Below, one piece after another: positions 1 through 8,591 of a stretch of 64,000 nucleotides of DNA (position 1 is the first letter of the stretch; every line of letters starts with the position of its first letter). Origin of the DNA: VRUG01 sp965372745 (GTDB lineage: Bacteria > Planctomycetota > Phycisphaerae > Sedimentisphaerales > Anaerobacaceae); contig CBDVDM010000006.1 in NCBI GenBank assembly GCA_965372745.1, positions 1-64,000 on the forward strand. The letters are read 5' to 3'. The translations under genes and the position numbers were made by a program. The notes below the pieces were generated by a model. The model was not told the DNA's origin and did no database searches. It was given only the letters and a program-made list of their open reading frames with translations.

Positions 1-63
1 GTTTTTGCCTTCAACAATCGTTTGTTGAACTAAGGAACATATGTTTTTAAGGAGAAAAGGTTT

Positions 64-837
64 ATGAAAATGAGATTTTTACTGACGGTGGTTTTGCTTC
101 TAACTAACATAAGCTTTGCTCATGCCACCAAGGAAAAACTGGGTGTTACATTTGAAGTATCTTACCTGACCAAATGGCTTAGCAAAGGTGCAGAAGCCTA
201 TGGCCAACAAGGCGCACTTTTCAAAAGTTTCGACCTTGATTTTTACGGTACGGGCTTCGGGTTGAATATCAAACACCGCAATGCTACTTCAAGCGGATAT
301 GTCGATAAGGAAAGAATTGATTTTATGCCGTATTACAAAAACAAACTTTTCGAAGACCAGCTTTATGCAACAAATTACAAACTTAGTGTCGGATATAAAT
401 ATTATCCGCGAGTTGCCAGACACGAAGCCGGCACTGCTTACGAGTGGGTACTCGCCTGTTCATGGCCTAAGATTCTGGCAAATGGCCTGGTCCCAAAATA
501 TATTGTACATTACGAATATCCTGCCGGACGAAACTATACCAATCACAATGCTGCCGGCTGGGCCCATCGTTTCGGACTTGACTATGACCTGAATACACCT
601 GAACTGCCAAATCCACTTCATCTTTCCAGCGAAATTTGCTATTATGATGGAATTGGCGGCAAGAGCAAGGACAGTGACTGGGCCTATACGAATTTTGGAA
701 TATCAACAAAATTCAAGATAACCAGTAATCTTACCTTTACTCCGGGCGTTTACCATCAGATAAGTATGGATGACTCCGTCGCTAAAAAAGACGATATGAC
801 ATACGCAATCTTAACTATGACGTATAAATTACAATAA
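64..837 (+). CDS. Putative outer-membrane beta-barrel protein (TorF/Gcw_chp-like)
   Basis: A 257-residue protein with a clear signal peptide (basic start, hydrophobic core, probable cleavage after SFAHA near residue 21). The mature part alternates aromatic and polar residues and ends in a short strand (MTMTYKLQ), as outer-membrane barrels do. The early segment YLTKWLSKGAEAYGQQGALF resembles the start of the TorF/Gcw_chp putative porins; this is a pattern match, not a proven homology. An AAGGAG site lies 9 bases before the ATG. It precedes acetyl-CoA synthetase on the same strand by 65 bases, so a role in uptake of a small acid is possible but inferred. Confidence 0.6.
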   Translation: MKMRFLLTVVLLLTNISFAHATKEKLGVTFEVSYLTKWLSKGAEAYGQQGALFKSFDLDFYGTGFGLNIKHRNATSSGYVDKERIDFMPYYKNKLFEDQLYATNYKLSVGYKYYPRVARHEAGTAYEWVLACSWPKILANGLVPKYIVHYEYPAGRNYTNHNAAGWAHRFGLDYDLNTPELPNPLHLSSEICYYDGIGGKSKDSDWAYTNFGISTKFKITSNLTFTPGVYHQISMDDSVAKKDDMTYAILTMTYKLQ

Positions 838-902
838 AAACTTTTAAAGCAGTCAATTTGAACAGTAAAATTAACAACTTTTAATTACATAAGGAAAACA
901 TT

Positions 903-2885
903 ATGGCAGATCAAGAAAAAAAAAGCATGGATTCCCTTATGACGGAAAACAGGACATTCCCACCACCGTCATCAGTTCAAAAAAATGCTTATATTTCCAG
1001 CGAAGAACAGTACAAAAAAATGTGGGAACAATCTATAAATGACCCCGACGGTTTCTGGCTTGAACAGGCCAAATCACTTACATGGTTCAAAGAGCCTACA
1101 AAGAGTCTCGAATACACATGGGACACAAAAGCAAAAAAAATAGAACATACCTGGTTTGCCGACGGCGAACTGAATGTTTCCTACAACTGCCTGGACAGAC
1201 ATCTCGGAACACCAATTGCCAAAAAGACAGCTATTCTCTGGCAGGGTGAAGCTGAAGACGACGTTAAAAAATATACCTATGAGCAGCTTCATAAGGAAGT
1301 TTGCAAATTCGCAAATGTACTCAAGTCAAAAGGCATTAAAAAAGGTGACCGTGTGGCAATTTACATGCCGATGGTGCCGGAACTTGCAATTGTTATGCTC
1401 TCATGCAGCCGTATAGGTGCAATTCATTCAATTATTTTCGGCGGTTTCAGCTCAGATGCTATTCAGGGCAGAGTAAACGATTCTGACTGCAAAATGCTGA
1501 TTACCTCCAACGTTTCAGTTCGTGCCGGAAAACATATCAGGCTTAAAGATATCGCCGACGTTGCTCTGGAAAATACACCTACAATCGAGAGTGTAATCGT
1601 TGTCAAGGTAAACAATGAACCCTGTAACATGAAAGATGGCAGAGATTTCTGGTATCACGATGAAATGGCCAACGCAAGTGACCAATGTGAACCGGAACAC
1701 ATGAATGCAGAAGACCCTCTATTTATCCTTTATACTTCAGGCTCGACAGGCAAGCCTAAAGGTGTCGTGCATACCACAGGCGGATACCTGCTGCACACAG
1801 CCATTACTCACAAGATTGTATTTAATGTTCATGATGATGATGTTTACTGGTGCACCGCTGATATCGGTTGGGTGACCGGCCATAGTTATATTGTTTACGG
1901 TCCTCTGGCGAATGGAGCAACATCAATGATGTTCGAAGGCGTTCCGACATATCCTGATGCCGGTCGTTTCTGGCATATCTGCGACAAGTTCGGCGTTACC
2001 GTCTTCTATACCGCTCCAACCGCCATTCGAGCATTGATGCGTTTTGGTGACGAATGGCCTGCCAAATATAAACTTGATACTATGAGAATACTCGGCAGTG
2101 TCGGCGAACCGATAAATCCGGAGGCGTGGATGTGGTATTATGAGAAAATCGGACGTAACAAATGTCCTATTGTCGACACATGGTGGCAGACTGAAACCGG
2201 TGGTTTTATGATTACACCAATGCCAGGTGCCCATACACTAAAGCCTGGCAGTGCTTCAAGACCATTCTTCGGTGTCGATACTGTTGTATTGCGTGATGAC
2301 GGCTCAGAATGTGATGTTAATGAAGGTGGTAAGCTTTGTATACGCAGGCCATGGCCTGGAATGATGAGAACAATGTGGGGCGACCATGACAGATTCGTCG
2401 ACACATATTTTACAATGTATGATAACATCTATTTTGCCGGTGATGGTTGCAGAATCGACGCCGATGGTGATTACTGGCTGATGGGTAGAATTGATGATGT
2501 TGTTAATGTTTCAGGCCACAGAATCGGAACCGCCGAAGTCGAAAGTGCTCTGGTGAGTCATAGCAATGTTGCAGAAGCGGCTGTAACACCTGTTCCGCAC
2601 GAAATTAAAGGTCAGGGTTTGTATGCTTTTGTTACCCTGGTCAATGGCATCGAAGAAACTGATGACCTCAAGAAAGAGCTTATTCTGCACGTGCGAAAGG
2701 AGATTGGCCCCATCGCAGCACCTGAGGCAATCCAGTTTGCGCCTTCACTTCCGAAAACAAGGTCAGGCAAGATCATGCGTCGAATACTTCGCAAGATTGC
2801 CGAAAAAGACACCGGAAATCTTGGTGATATCAGCACACTTGCTGACCCACACGTTGTTGAAAATTTAATTAAAAACCGCGGATAA
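903..2885 (+). CDS. acs: Acetyl-CoA synthetase (AMP-forming)
   Basis: Activates acetate to acetyl-CoA through acetyl-AMP in the cytoplasm. The 660-residue length is the family's usual one. Visible motifs are the ANL-family phosphate loop YTSGSTGKPKGV (near residue 277), the WWQTETGG motif and the C-terminal PKTRSGKIMRR, whose lysine (K623) corresponds to the catalytic lysine that is acetylated in known Acs enzymes. An AAGGAA site precedes the ATG. The gene ends at a strong terminator and is followed by an OFA-type transporter and, on the other strand, an AcuC-like deacetylase, the enzyme type known to reactivate acetylated Acs in Bacillus. Confidence 0.96.
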   Translation: MADQEKKSMDSLMTENRTFPPPSSVQKNAYISSEEQYKKMWEQSINDPDGFWLEQAKSLTWFKEPTKSLEYTWDTKAKKIEHTWFADGELNVSYNCLDRHLGTPIAKKTAILWQGEAEDDVKKYTYEQLHKEVCKFANVLKSKGIKKGDRVAIYMPMVPELAIVMLSCSRIGAIHSIIFGGFSSDAIQGRVNDSDCKMLITSNVSVRAGKHIRLKDIADVALENTPTIESVIVVKVNNEPCNMKDGRDFWYHDEMANASDQCEPEHMNAEDPLFILYTSGSTGKPKGVVHTTGGYLLHTAITHKIVFNVHDDDVYWCTADIGWVTGHSYIVYGPLANGATSMMFEGVPTYPDAGRFWHICDKFGVTVFYTAPTAIRALMRFGDEWPAKYKLDTMRILGSVGEPINPEAWMWYYEKIGRNKCPIVDTWWQTETGGFMITPMPGAHTLKPGSASRPFFGVDTVVLRDDGSECDVNEGGKLCIRRPWPGMMRTMWGDHDRFVDTYFTMYDNIYFAGDGCRIDADGDYWLMGRIDDVVNVSGHRIGTAEVESALVSHSNVAEAAVTPVPHEIKGQGLYAFVTLVNGIEETDDLKKELILHVRKEIGPIAAPEAIQFAPSLPKTRSGKIMRRILRKIAEKDTGNLGDISTLADPHVVENLIKNRG

Positions 2886-2902
2886 ATCTCTCCAAAAAAA
2901 AA

Positions 2903-2937
2903 CCGGGTACATGTGATTATATGTGCCCGGATTTTTT
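2903..2937 (+). terminator. Rho-independent terminator after acs
   Basis: A 10-bp stem (CCGGGTACAT at 2903-2912 with ATGTGCCCGG at 2921-2930) and an 8-base loop, followed by ATTTTTT. It separates acs from the transporter 19 bases downstream. Confidence 0.85.
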
Positions 2938-2955
2938 AAATCGAAAGGAAAGGTT

Positions 2956-4206
2956 ATGAGTGAAGAAAAAATCATGAACCGATGGCTGGTCGTTGTAGGA
3001 GCTCTTTTAATTCAATTGTGCCTTGGAGCAATTTATGCATGGGGAGCCTTCACAGGTGCACTACAAGACCCAAATGGTTCTTTTAACTATTCTGCATCGC
3101 AGACTTCCTGGATATTTTCTGCAGGTCTGGCAACCTTCGCAATAGTAATGATTCTGGCCGGCAGATTACAGGACAAATACGGCCCGCGCATAATTGCGAT
3201 AATTGGCGGTCTATTACTTGGTGCAGGTTATATCGCCGCTGGATTTACAGGTACATCTTTTCCTTTGATGTTGTTTTTCATTGGTATAGTTGGTGGTGCC
3301 GGCATTGGTATGGGCTATGTATGTCCAATAGCTGCATGCGTAAAATGGTTTCCTGACCTGAAAGGATTAATTACCGGATTGGCTGTTGCCGGATTTGGCG
3401 CTGGTGCATTCATCTTTGTAAAACTGGCAGGAGCATGGATGAACCTGATAGAAAATCAAGGTGTAAATGGAACATTTCTCATCTTCGGTATCATCTTCGC
3501 TGTCTTTGTTGTTTTAGGAGCATTTCTATTATCAAATCCACCCGCCGGCTACAAACCGATTGGCTGGAATCCTCCTACAACAAAAGACGGTACAGAAAAA
3601 CCAAAAGTAAAAGACCTAACACAGGGCCAAACTATAAGAACCGTACAATTTTGGATGATATGGTTAGCATTCGTATTCAGCGCAGGTTGTGGCTTAATGG
3701 TAATAAAATGTCTCAAAAACTTTGGCGTACTTGAAGGTGGTCTTACTACTGCTGCTGCGGGGTCGGCACTTGGTTTGCTGGCACTTTTTAACGGACTGGG
3801 CAGAATTGTATGGGGAACCTTATCTCACAAACTAACAGCTAAAGGCTCGATAATTCTGATGTGTCTGCTCCAGGGACTAATGATGTTTTTCCTGCTTGGC
3901 ATGGGTTCAAAGGCGATGACTCTTACTATTGCAGCTTGTTGGATAGGCTTTAATTTCGGTGGCAATTTCGCGCTATTTCCGCTTTTAACTCTTGAAAATT
4001 TCGGCGCCAAAAATCTTGGTGCTAATTATGGCGCTGTATTCACTTCATATGGTGTAGGCGGAATACTCGGACCGGTAATGGCTGGTATGGTTTGGGATTC
4101 TATGGGAACTTTTAAAACGGCATTTATTATTGCTGCAATTGCATGCTTAATAGCGGCAGGTCTGGCATTTGCGTTAAGACCTGTCAAAGCTGAAGTTCCA
4201 GCATAA
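2956..4206 (+). CDS. OFA-family MFS transporter
   Basis: A 416-residue major facilitator protein with about 12 hydrophobic segments. The N-terminal NRWLVVVGALLIQLCLGAIY and the GRLQDKYGPR loop between helices 2 and 3 are typical of the oxalate/formate antiporter-like family, which moves small organic acids. An open frame extends upstream to 2923, inside the acs terminator, but the ATG at 2956 has a GAAAGGAAAGG ribosome site directly before it and was chosen. Its position after acs suggests acetate or another monocarboxylate as substrate; this is inference, and the terminator between them implies separate or read-through transcription. Confidence 0.85.
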   Translation: MSEEKIMNRWLVVVGALLIQLCLGAIYAWGAFTGALQDPNGSFNYSASQTSWIFSAGLATFAIVMILAGRLQDKYGPRIIAIIGGLLLGAGYIAAGFTGTSFPLMLFFIGIVGGAGIGMGYVCPIAACVKWFPDLKGLITGLAVAGFGAGAFIFVKLAGAWMNLIENQGVNGTFLIFGIIFAVFVVLGAFLLSNPPAGYKPIGWNPPTTKDGTEKPKVKDLTQGQTIRTVQFWMIWLAFVFSAGCGLMVIKCLKNFGVLEGGLTTAAAGSALGLLALFNGLGRIVWGTLSHKLTAKGSIILMCLLQGLMMFFLLGMGSKAMTLTIAACWIGFNFGGNFALFPLLTLENFGAKNLGANYGAVFTSYGVGGILGPVMAGMVWDSMGTFKTAFIIAAIACLIAAGLAFALRPVKAEVPA

Positions 4207-4234
4207 AGTGATGATAAAAAATTCTTAACTATAA

Positions 4235-4263
4235 AAAAGGCTCAACTTAATTTGAGCCTTTTT
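4235..4263. terminator. Bidirectional terminator between convergent genes
   Basis: GGCTCAA (4239-4245) pairs with TTGAGCC (4252-4258), extended by an A-run on the left and a T-run on the right, so it can end transcripts from both the MFS gene (+) and the acuC-like gene (-). Confidence 0.85.
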
Positions 4264-4276
4264 TTATTGCATCTAC

Positions 4277-5404
4277 TTACAGACCGTGATAGCTGAAAAC
4301 ATTTTTTTTAACTGCTTCTATTACAGCATCAGTTGCAGGTTCGACCAGTTCAGACTGTGAATCGCTGACAGGCAATTGTCTATCCCTCAGACCACCCTGC
4401 CATTCTGTACTCTCCATCATCACCCCTCCAATTCCCAAATTAATATCATGCTCATCAGCACCCGATAAAACACTCCACGCAAGAGACCACGCTCTCACTG
4501 TGTTTTCGATATTATACCCCCCCCCGCCTGTCATCAGAATCGGTTTGTTAAGTGCCAATAAACATTTTATTATGTCCGCATATGTATTGTTCGTCAGCCT
4601 TAAATGCGCAAGAGGGTCACCTGCAAGAGCATCTGCGCCTAATTCAAAAACAACCACATCCGGATTATATGCCTTAATTAACGGCAAAGCAATAGAACCG
4701 AATACCCGCATATAGGCCAGGTCATACGTTCCTACTATCAGCGGGACATTGACACAATAACCTTTACCCTCTCCGGTACCGATTTCTTCGATAAACCCTG
4801 TACCAGGAAATAAGGTTTTTCCGGTTTCATGAAACGATATCGTCATTACATCATTGCGATCATAAAATGCGTTCGCAACACCATCGCCATGATGTACATC
4901 GATATCGAGATACAAAACTCTTTTCCCTGCCTTAGCCAATATAAGGCAACCAAGTACCACATCATTCATATAGCAAAAGCCGCTTGCATGTTCCGGACCT
5001 GCATGATGAAGCCCTCCTGACGGATTGAAAACATAATCAGCCTGACCGGAAAGTATTAACTCTGCCCCTGTTATTGTTGCTCCACAGGCTAAAGCGCTAT
5101 AATCATACATGTCTGTTAAAACAGGACAATCCGGCGTCCCGATTCCCATTTGATATGCGTCCTGGTTGAATTTGCCTTCAGCAGATTTCTTTAAGACCTT
5201 AAGGTATTTAGCTGAGTGAAATTTCTTAAGGACTATTCTTTCTGCTGCCTTTGGCGACACTTCTATGATATTCTTACCGGATAATAACCCTATAGAAGCA
5301 ATGAGTTTCCGAACCTTCCCTGCTCTGCCAACATTAAACGGACATTCCGGCGGATAGCTGAACTTATCGAATTCCGATGAGTATATAAAAGCTGCTTTAG
5401 CCAT
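4277..5404 (-). CDS. acuC: AcuC-like class I histone-deacetylase-family protein
   Basis: A 375-residue zinc-dependent lysine deacetylase of the arginase/deacetylase fold. The GGLHHA pair (about residues 131-136) is the catalytic histidine pair; DIDVHHGDG (about 169-177) and the later GADALAGDPL supply zinc ligands; GGGGYN is the catalytic tyrosine loop. B. subtilis AcuC has a similar length and deacetylates acetyl-CoA synthetase, and this gene converges on acs and its transporter, so Acs is the likely substrate (inference). The ATG at 5404 is preferred over an upstream TTG because AGGA lies 9 bases before it. The GGGGY loop is encoded by a nine-base C run (4517-4525). Confidence 0.88.
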   Translation of the reverse strand: MAKAAFIYSSEFDKFSYPPECPFNVGRAGKVRKLIASIGLLSGKNIIEVSPKAAERIVLKKFHSAKYLKVLKKSAEGKFNQDAYQMGIGTPDCPVLTDMYDYSALACGATITGAELILSGQADYVFNPSGGLHHAGPEHASGFCYMNDVVLGCLILAKAGKRVLYLDIDVHHGDGVANAFYDRNDVMTISFHETGKTLFPGTGFIEEIGTGEGKGYCVNVPLIVGTYDLAYMRVFGSIALPLIKAYNPDVVVFELGADALAGDPLAHLRLTNNTYADIIKCLLALNKPILMTGGGGYNIENTVRAWSLAWSVLSGADEHDINLGIGGVMMESTEWQGGLRDRQLPVSDSQSELVEPATDAVIEAVKKNVFSYHGL

Positions 5405-5504
5405 TCTCAATTTCCTGTTTAGATTTAAACCGTCAACATTGTATTTACTATGCCACTAAATTCAAAGTTTAATATGAATTAACCGAAAACCTGATAAGAT
5501 ACAG

Positions 5505-5532
5505 TTGAAGCTTTTCTTCACTACTGTATAAT
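5505..5532 (+). promoter_or_regulatory. Sigma70-like promoter of the zinc-ribbon gene
   Basis: A -35 TTGAAG (5505-5510) and a perfect -10 TATAAT (5527-5532) with 16-base spacing, 47 bases before the ATG at 5580. Confidence 0.7.
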
Positions 5533-5579
5533 TTGAAATAAGTTTTAAGTCAATATCAGTTTTTAAAAAGAAATATTTT

Positions 5580-5912
5580 ATGAAAAAGTGCCCTTTTTGT
5601 GCCGAAGAAATACAGGATGAAGCTGTAAAATGTCGCTTTTGCGGCGAGTGGCTATCGGCAGGCAAAGGGCCTGATAAACCAAAAACAAAATGGTATTATA
5701 ATACATCTCTCGTTGTAATAGCCCTGCTTACTCTCGGGCCACTTGCACTGCCGTTCGTTTGGCGCAATCCAAATTATAAACCTATAACTAAATGGATAAT
5801 CACTGTTATTGTTATCGCTGTTACTATCTTATTTGTTATCCTTCTTTTTTGTTTTATCGCATATTATTACCACATGTTGATGAAGCAACTGGGAATACTT
5901 GGTGTTAACTAA
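5580..5912 (+). CDS. Small zinc-ribbon membrane protein
   Basis: A 110-residue protein that starts with a zinc-ribbon knuckle pair, CPFC (residues 4-7) and CRFCGEW (near residue 20), the usual form of short double-zinc-ribbon domains. Two hydrophobic stretches follow (about 42-60 and 70-95), predicting a membrane-anchored protein with a cytoplasmic metal-binding head. It has its own promoter. Specific function is unknown; similar zinc-ribbon-plus-helix proteins are widespread and mostly uncharacterised. Confidence 0.75.
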   Translation: MKKCPFCAEEIQDEAVKCRFCGEWLSAGKGPDKPKTKWYYNTSLVVIALLTLGPLALPFVWRNPNYKPITKWIITVIVIAVTILFVILLFCFIAYYYHMLMKQLGILGVN

Positions 5913-5939
5913 TAAACCAATCTTTTGTTGAAAACATTT

Positions 5940-6317
5940 ATGAATAATTCACCGGATATAGATAACACAGGTAAGTTCGTAATACAAAAGCATACTAAAA
6001 TCGACCAGGTACATTGGGACCTGATGCTTCAGGTCGGCAACATTCTACGAACCTTTAGGCTCCAATTACCACCCAAAAAAATTACAAATCAACCATGTAC
6101 CGCTGTAAAGATTTTTGACCACCATTTAAAATTCCTGACTTATGAAGGTGCTGTAAATGAAGGTACAGGCAAAGTAAAGATAGAAGATAAAGGAACATAC
6201 CAACTGATTTCAAAAGAACAAAATATTTGGCGGATTTTGCTGGATGGTCAGATTTTAAGCGGCAAATTTACCTTAACATTTATTGAAGGTGACAATTGGC
6301 AGTTTTCACTTTCTTAG
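5940..6317 (+). CDS. Stand-alone LigD-type 3'-phosphoesterase domain protein
   Basis: A 125-residue protein that aligns by eye with the phosphoesterase domain found at the N terminus of bacterial NHEJ ligase LigD. H18, then VHWDLML (H25, D27) match the family's metal-binding H...HYDLRL; FDHHLKFLTYEGAVNEG matches the following EDHPLDY..FEG.IPEG block; GTGKVKIEDKGTY matches the G-V-WD-GT end. In LigD this domain trims 3' ends at breaks. Here it is free-standing, with no polymerase or ligase domain and no ku gene nearby. The ATG at 5940 was preferred over a TTG at 5925. It overlaps the convergent CDF gene by 12 bases. Confidence 0.75.
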   Translation: MNNSPDIDNTGKFVIQKHTKIDQVHWDLMLQVGNILRTFRLQLPPKKITNQPCTAVKIFDHHLKFLTYEGAVNEGTGKVKIEDKGTYQLISKEQNIWRILLDGQILSGKFTLTFIEGDNWQFSLS

Positions 6318-7202
6318 TTCCGGGACATCCGGTTCAATATGAACCGTAATGTTAACCGGCTGGTTTATTTGCCGATGCAGGGCTTCTTCCAGGCTTTCAG
6401 CAATTTCATGAGCAGTGGTAATGTTTAACTGCGGGTCGACAAGAATATGTAAATCAAGAAAAATTTCCCTTCCTATGGTTCGAGTCCGAAGCTTATGCCA
6501 TTGTCTTATTGAAGAATTCGACCGGATAATGTTCTCAATATCATCGAGTGTTTCAGAATCAACCGCACTTTCTGCAAGCTCACGAAAACAATCCCCCATT
6601 ATCCTGATACCAACCAGGATTATCATCAAACCAACCGCAACTGCAGCTACCTGGTCACCATAATGAAAACCGAATTTTTGCGAAGCAAATCCTACTAACA
6701 CAACTATCGAACTAAACGAGTCACTGCGATGGTGCCATGCATTGGCGTAAAGTGCAGAGCTGTGAGTTTTAATTGCAACTTTTTTCGTTATTTTGTAAAG
6801 CATCTCTTTTAGAATCACAGATGCTGCAGCCACAAACAAGACGGCTATATGAGGCTGAACGATTTCACCTTTGGTCATATTAAATGCTGCATAATAAATC
6901 ATTGCCGCACCGCCAAAAACTAAAACAAGGGCAATAAAACCAGCAGAGAATGTCTCAATCCGGCCATGACCGTAAGGGTGAGTCTTATCAGCCTGTTTTG
7001 AACCAAAATGAATACCAAGAAGAACCGCTACATCCGTAGCCATATCAGATACCGAATGAACTCCATCGGCAATTAGTGCAATGGAACCGGTTAAAAGGCC
7101 AACTGCTACTTTTACTGCTGAAAGTACAGTATTGCCAACAATACTAAGAACCGTGACGAATCTTATTTTCTTATTTGAATCTTCGATTTTATGGTCATAC
7201 AT
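6306..7202 (-). CDS. Cation diffusion facilitator (CDF) metal efflux transporter
   Basis: A 298-residue CDF protein. Six hydrophobic segments occupy the first ~210 residues, with the family metal site HSVSDMATD in helix 2 after IADGV, and the HPYGHGRIE loop between helices 2 and 3. The last ~85 residues form the cytoplasmic ferredoxin-like dimerisation domain with several histidines. The family exports Zn2+, Fe2+ or Mn2+ by proton antiport; the exact metal cannot be told. It lies 4 bases after glmM on the same strand, in an apparent operon with top6B. Confidence 0.9.
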   Translation of the reverse strand: MYDHKIEDSNKKIRFVTVLSIVGNTVLSAVKVAVGLLTGSIALIADGVHSVSDMATDVAVLLGIHFGSKQADKTHPYGHGRIETFSAGFIALVLVFGGAAMIYYAAFNMTKGEIVQPHIAVLFVAAASVILKEMLYKITKKVAIKTHSSALYANAWHHRSDSFSSIVVLVGFASQKFGFHYGDQVAAVAVGLMIILVGIRIMGDCFRELAESAVDSETLDDIENIIRSNSSIRQWHKLRTRTIGREIFLDLHILVDPQLNITTAHEIAESLEEALHRQINQPVNITVHIEPDVPELRK

Positions 7203-7206
7203 TCCG

Positions 7207-8583
7207 CTACCCGATTATTTCCTGACGGATTTTCATAACCGCATCGATATATTTACGGGCAATACTCTTGTCTTTTGCCTCAACTATTATTCTCATTATC
7301 GGTTCGGTATTACTCATCCTCAAATGTAACCAGCTATCATCGAAATCAAATCGACAGCCATCTGTGGTGTTTAATTTCGCATCTTTAAAAATATTCTTTG
7401 CACCGTTTATTATTTGTTGAGCCTGAGTTTTATCAGCAGTTAATTTTTCTTTTCTCATATAATAGCCGCCGATTTGCTCGACTAATTCATTTATTGTCTT
7501 ATCCGTTTCGGCCATTAACTCGAGCACAAAGGCAATAGCTACAAGACTGTCACGAATCGGACCGACTCGCAAATCAATAACACCCCCGTTACCCTCTCCG
7601 CCTATAATGCAGTCATGTTTAATCATTGCCGCAGCAACATTAGCTTCACCGACTGCCGTGCGATAAACTTTACCACCTGCTTTTTCGGCGATATCATCTA
7701 TCATCCGAGATGTTGAAAGATTTGTCGCAGCAGTTCCGCTTTTTTTGCTGAACATATATTTGGCTGCTAAAGCCAGGGTATATTCCTCACCTATGAAAAC
7801 GCCATTCTCATCAACAATTGCCAACCTGTCGGCATCCGGGTCCTGGGCAAAACCAATCTGGGCATGCTCTTTTTTCACAACCTCGCACAACTCTGTCAGA
7901 TTTTCAGCAATCGGCTCGGGCGTATGCGCAAACAGACCTGTTGGTTCATTATTTATTGCCACCACATCACAGCCAAGCTGCTCTAACATCTTTTTACCAA
8001 TATATCCCCCTGCTCCATTGACACTATCCAGAACCACTTTAAAGTTTTTCTGAGAGATTAGCTCACTATCAACTAAAACCATCACTTTGGAAATGTGATA
8101 ATCATCAGTCTGGTTATTGGTTGTTATTTGACCATAGTTAGGTGGTTCAACAAGAGAAAAATCTTTATTGAAAAAGCAGCTTTTAATTTTTTCAGCGTCA
8201 TCGGCTGGCGGAGCTATCCCATTATCGAGCAACAGTTTAATACCATTGTATTGAACCGGATTATGCGAAGCAGTAATGATAACACCGCCATCACATTTTA
8301 GCTCTCTAACCATAATCCCGACACTGGGAGTCGTTACTATCCCTAAATCTATCACATCGATACCGGCAGAACATAAACCTGATATAACAGCCGATTTGAG
8401 TATTTGGCCGCTTGGTCGGGAATCCCTGCCGATACATACGGACAAATTTCCCTTTTTGCTGCCATATTTATTCTTCAAAAATGTCCCAAAGCTGCATCCG
8501 TAATCAGTGGCAATTTCAGATGTGAGGTTTTTGTCGGTGATACCCCTCATACCGCTGATACTGATAATTAACTCCTGAGCCAT
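7207..8583 (-). CDS. glmM: Phosphoglucosamine mutase / phosphohexomutase
   Basis: A 458-residue alpha-D-phosphohexomutase that probably interconverts glucosamine-6-phosphate and glucosamine-1-phosphate for cell-envelope precursors. Visible sites are the phosphoserine loop TASHNPVQYNG (near residue 104), the magnesium loop DPDADRLAI (near 245), the sugar-specificity loop GEGNGGVI (near 325) and the phosphate-binding RMSNTEPIMRI near the C terminus. GEGNGGVI and the overall form favour GlmM over phosphomannomutase, but the two are hard to separate by eye. A GAGGT ribosome site precedes the ATG. Topo VI B lies 8 bases upstream. Confidence 0.82.
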   Translation of the reverse strand: MAQELIISISGMRGITDKNLTSEIATDYGCSFGTFLKNKYGSKKGNLSVCIGRDSRPSGQILKSAVISGLCSAGIDVIDLGIVTTPSVGIMVRELKCDGGVIITASHNPVQYNGIKLLLDNGIAPPADDAEKIKSCFFNKDFSLVEPPNYGQITTNNQTDDYHISKVMVLVDSELISQKNFKVVLDSVNGAGGYIGKKMLEQLGCDVVAINNEPTGLFAHTPEPIAENLTELCEVVKKEHAQIGFAQDPDADRLAIVDENGVFIGEEYTLALAAKYMFSKKSGTAATNLSTSRMIDDIAEKAGGKVYRTAVGEANVAAAMIKHDCIIGGEGNGGVIDLRVGPIRDSLVAIAFVLELMAETDKTINELVEQIGGYYMRKEKLTADKTQAQQIINGAKNIFKDAKLNTTDGCRFDFDDSWLHLRMSNTEPIMRIIVEAKDKSIARKYIDAVMKIRQEIIG

Positions 8584-8591
8584 CGGTTACC

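Noticed and set aside
903..4206. acs and transporter as one simple operon
   Set aside because: A strong terminator at 2903-2937 sits between them; some read-through is possible but a single unit is not supported.
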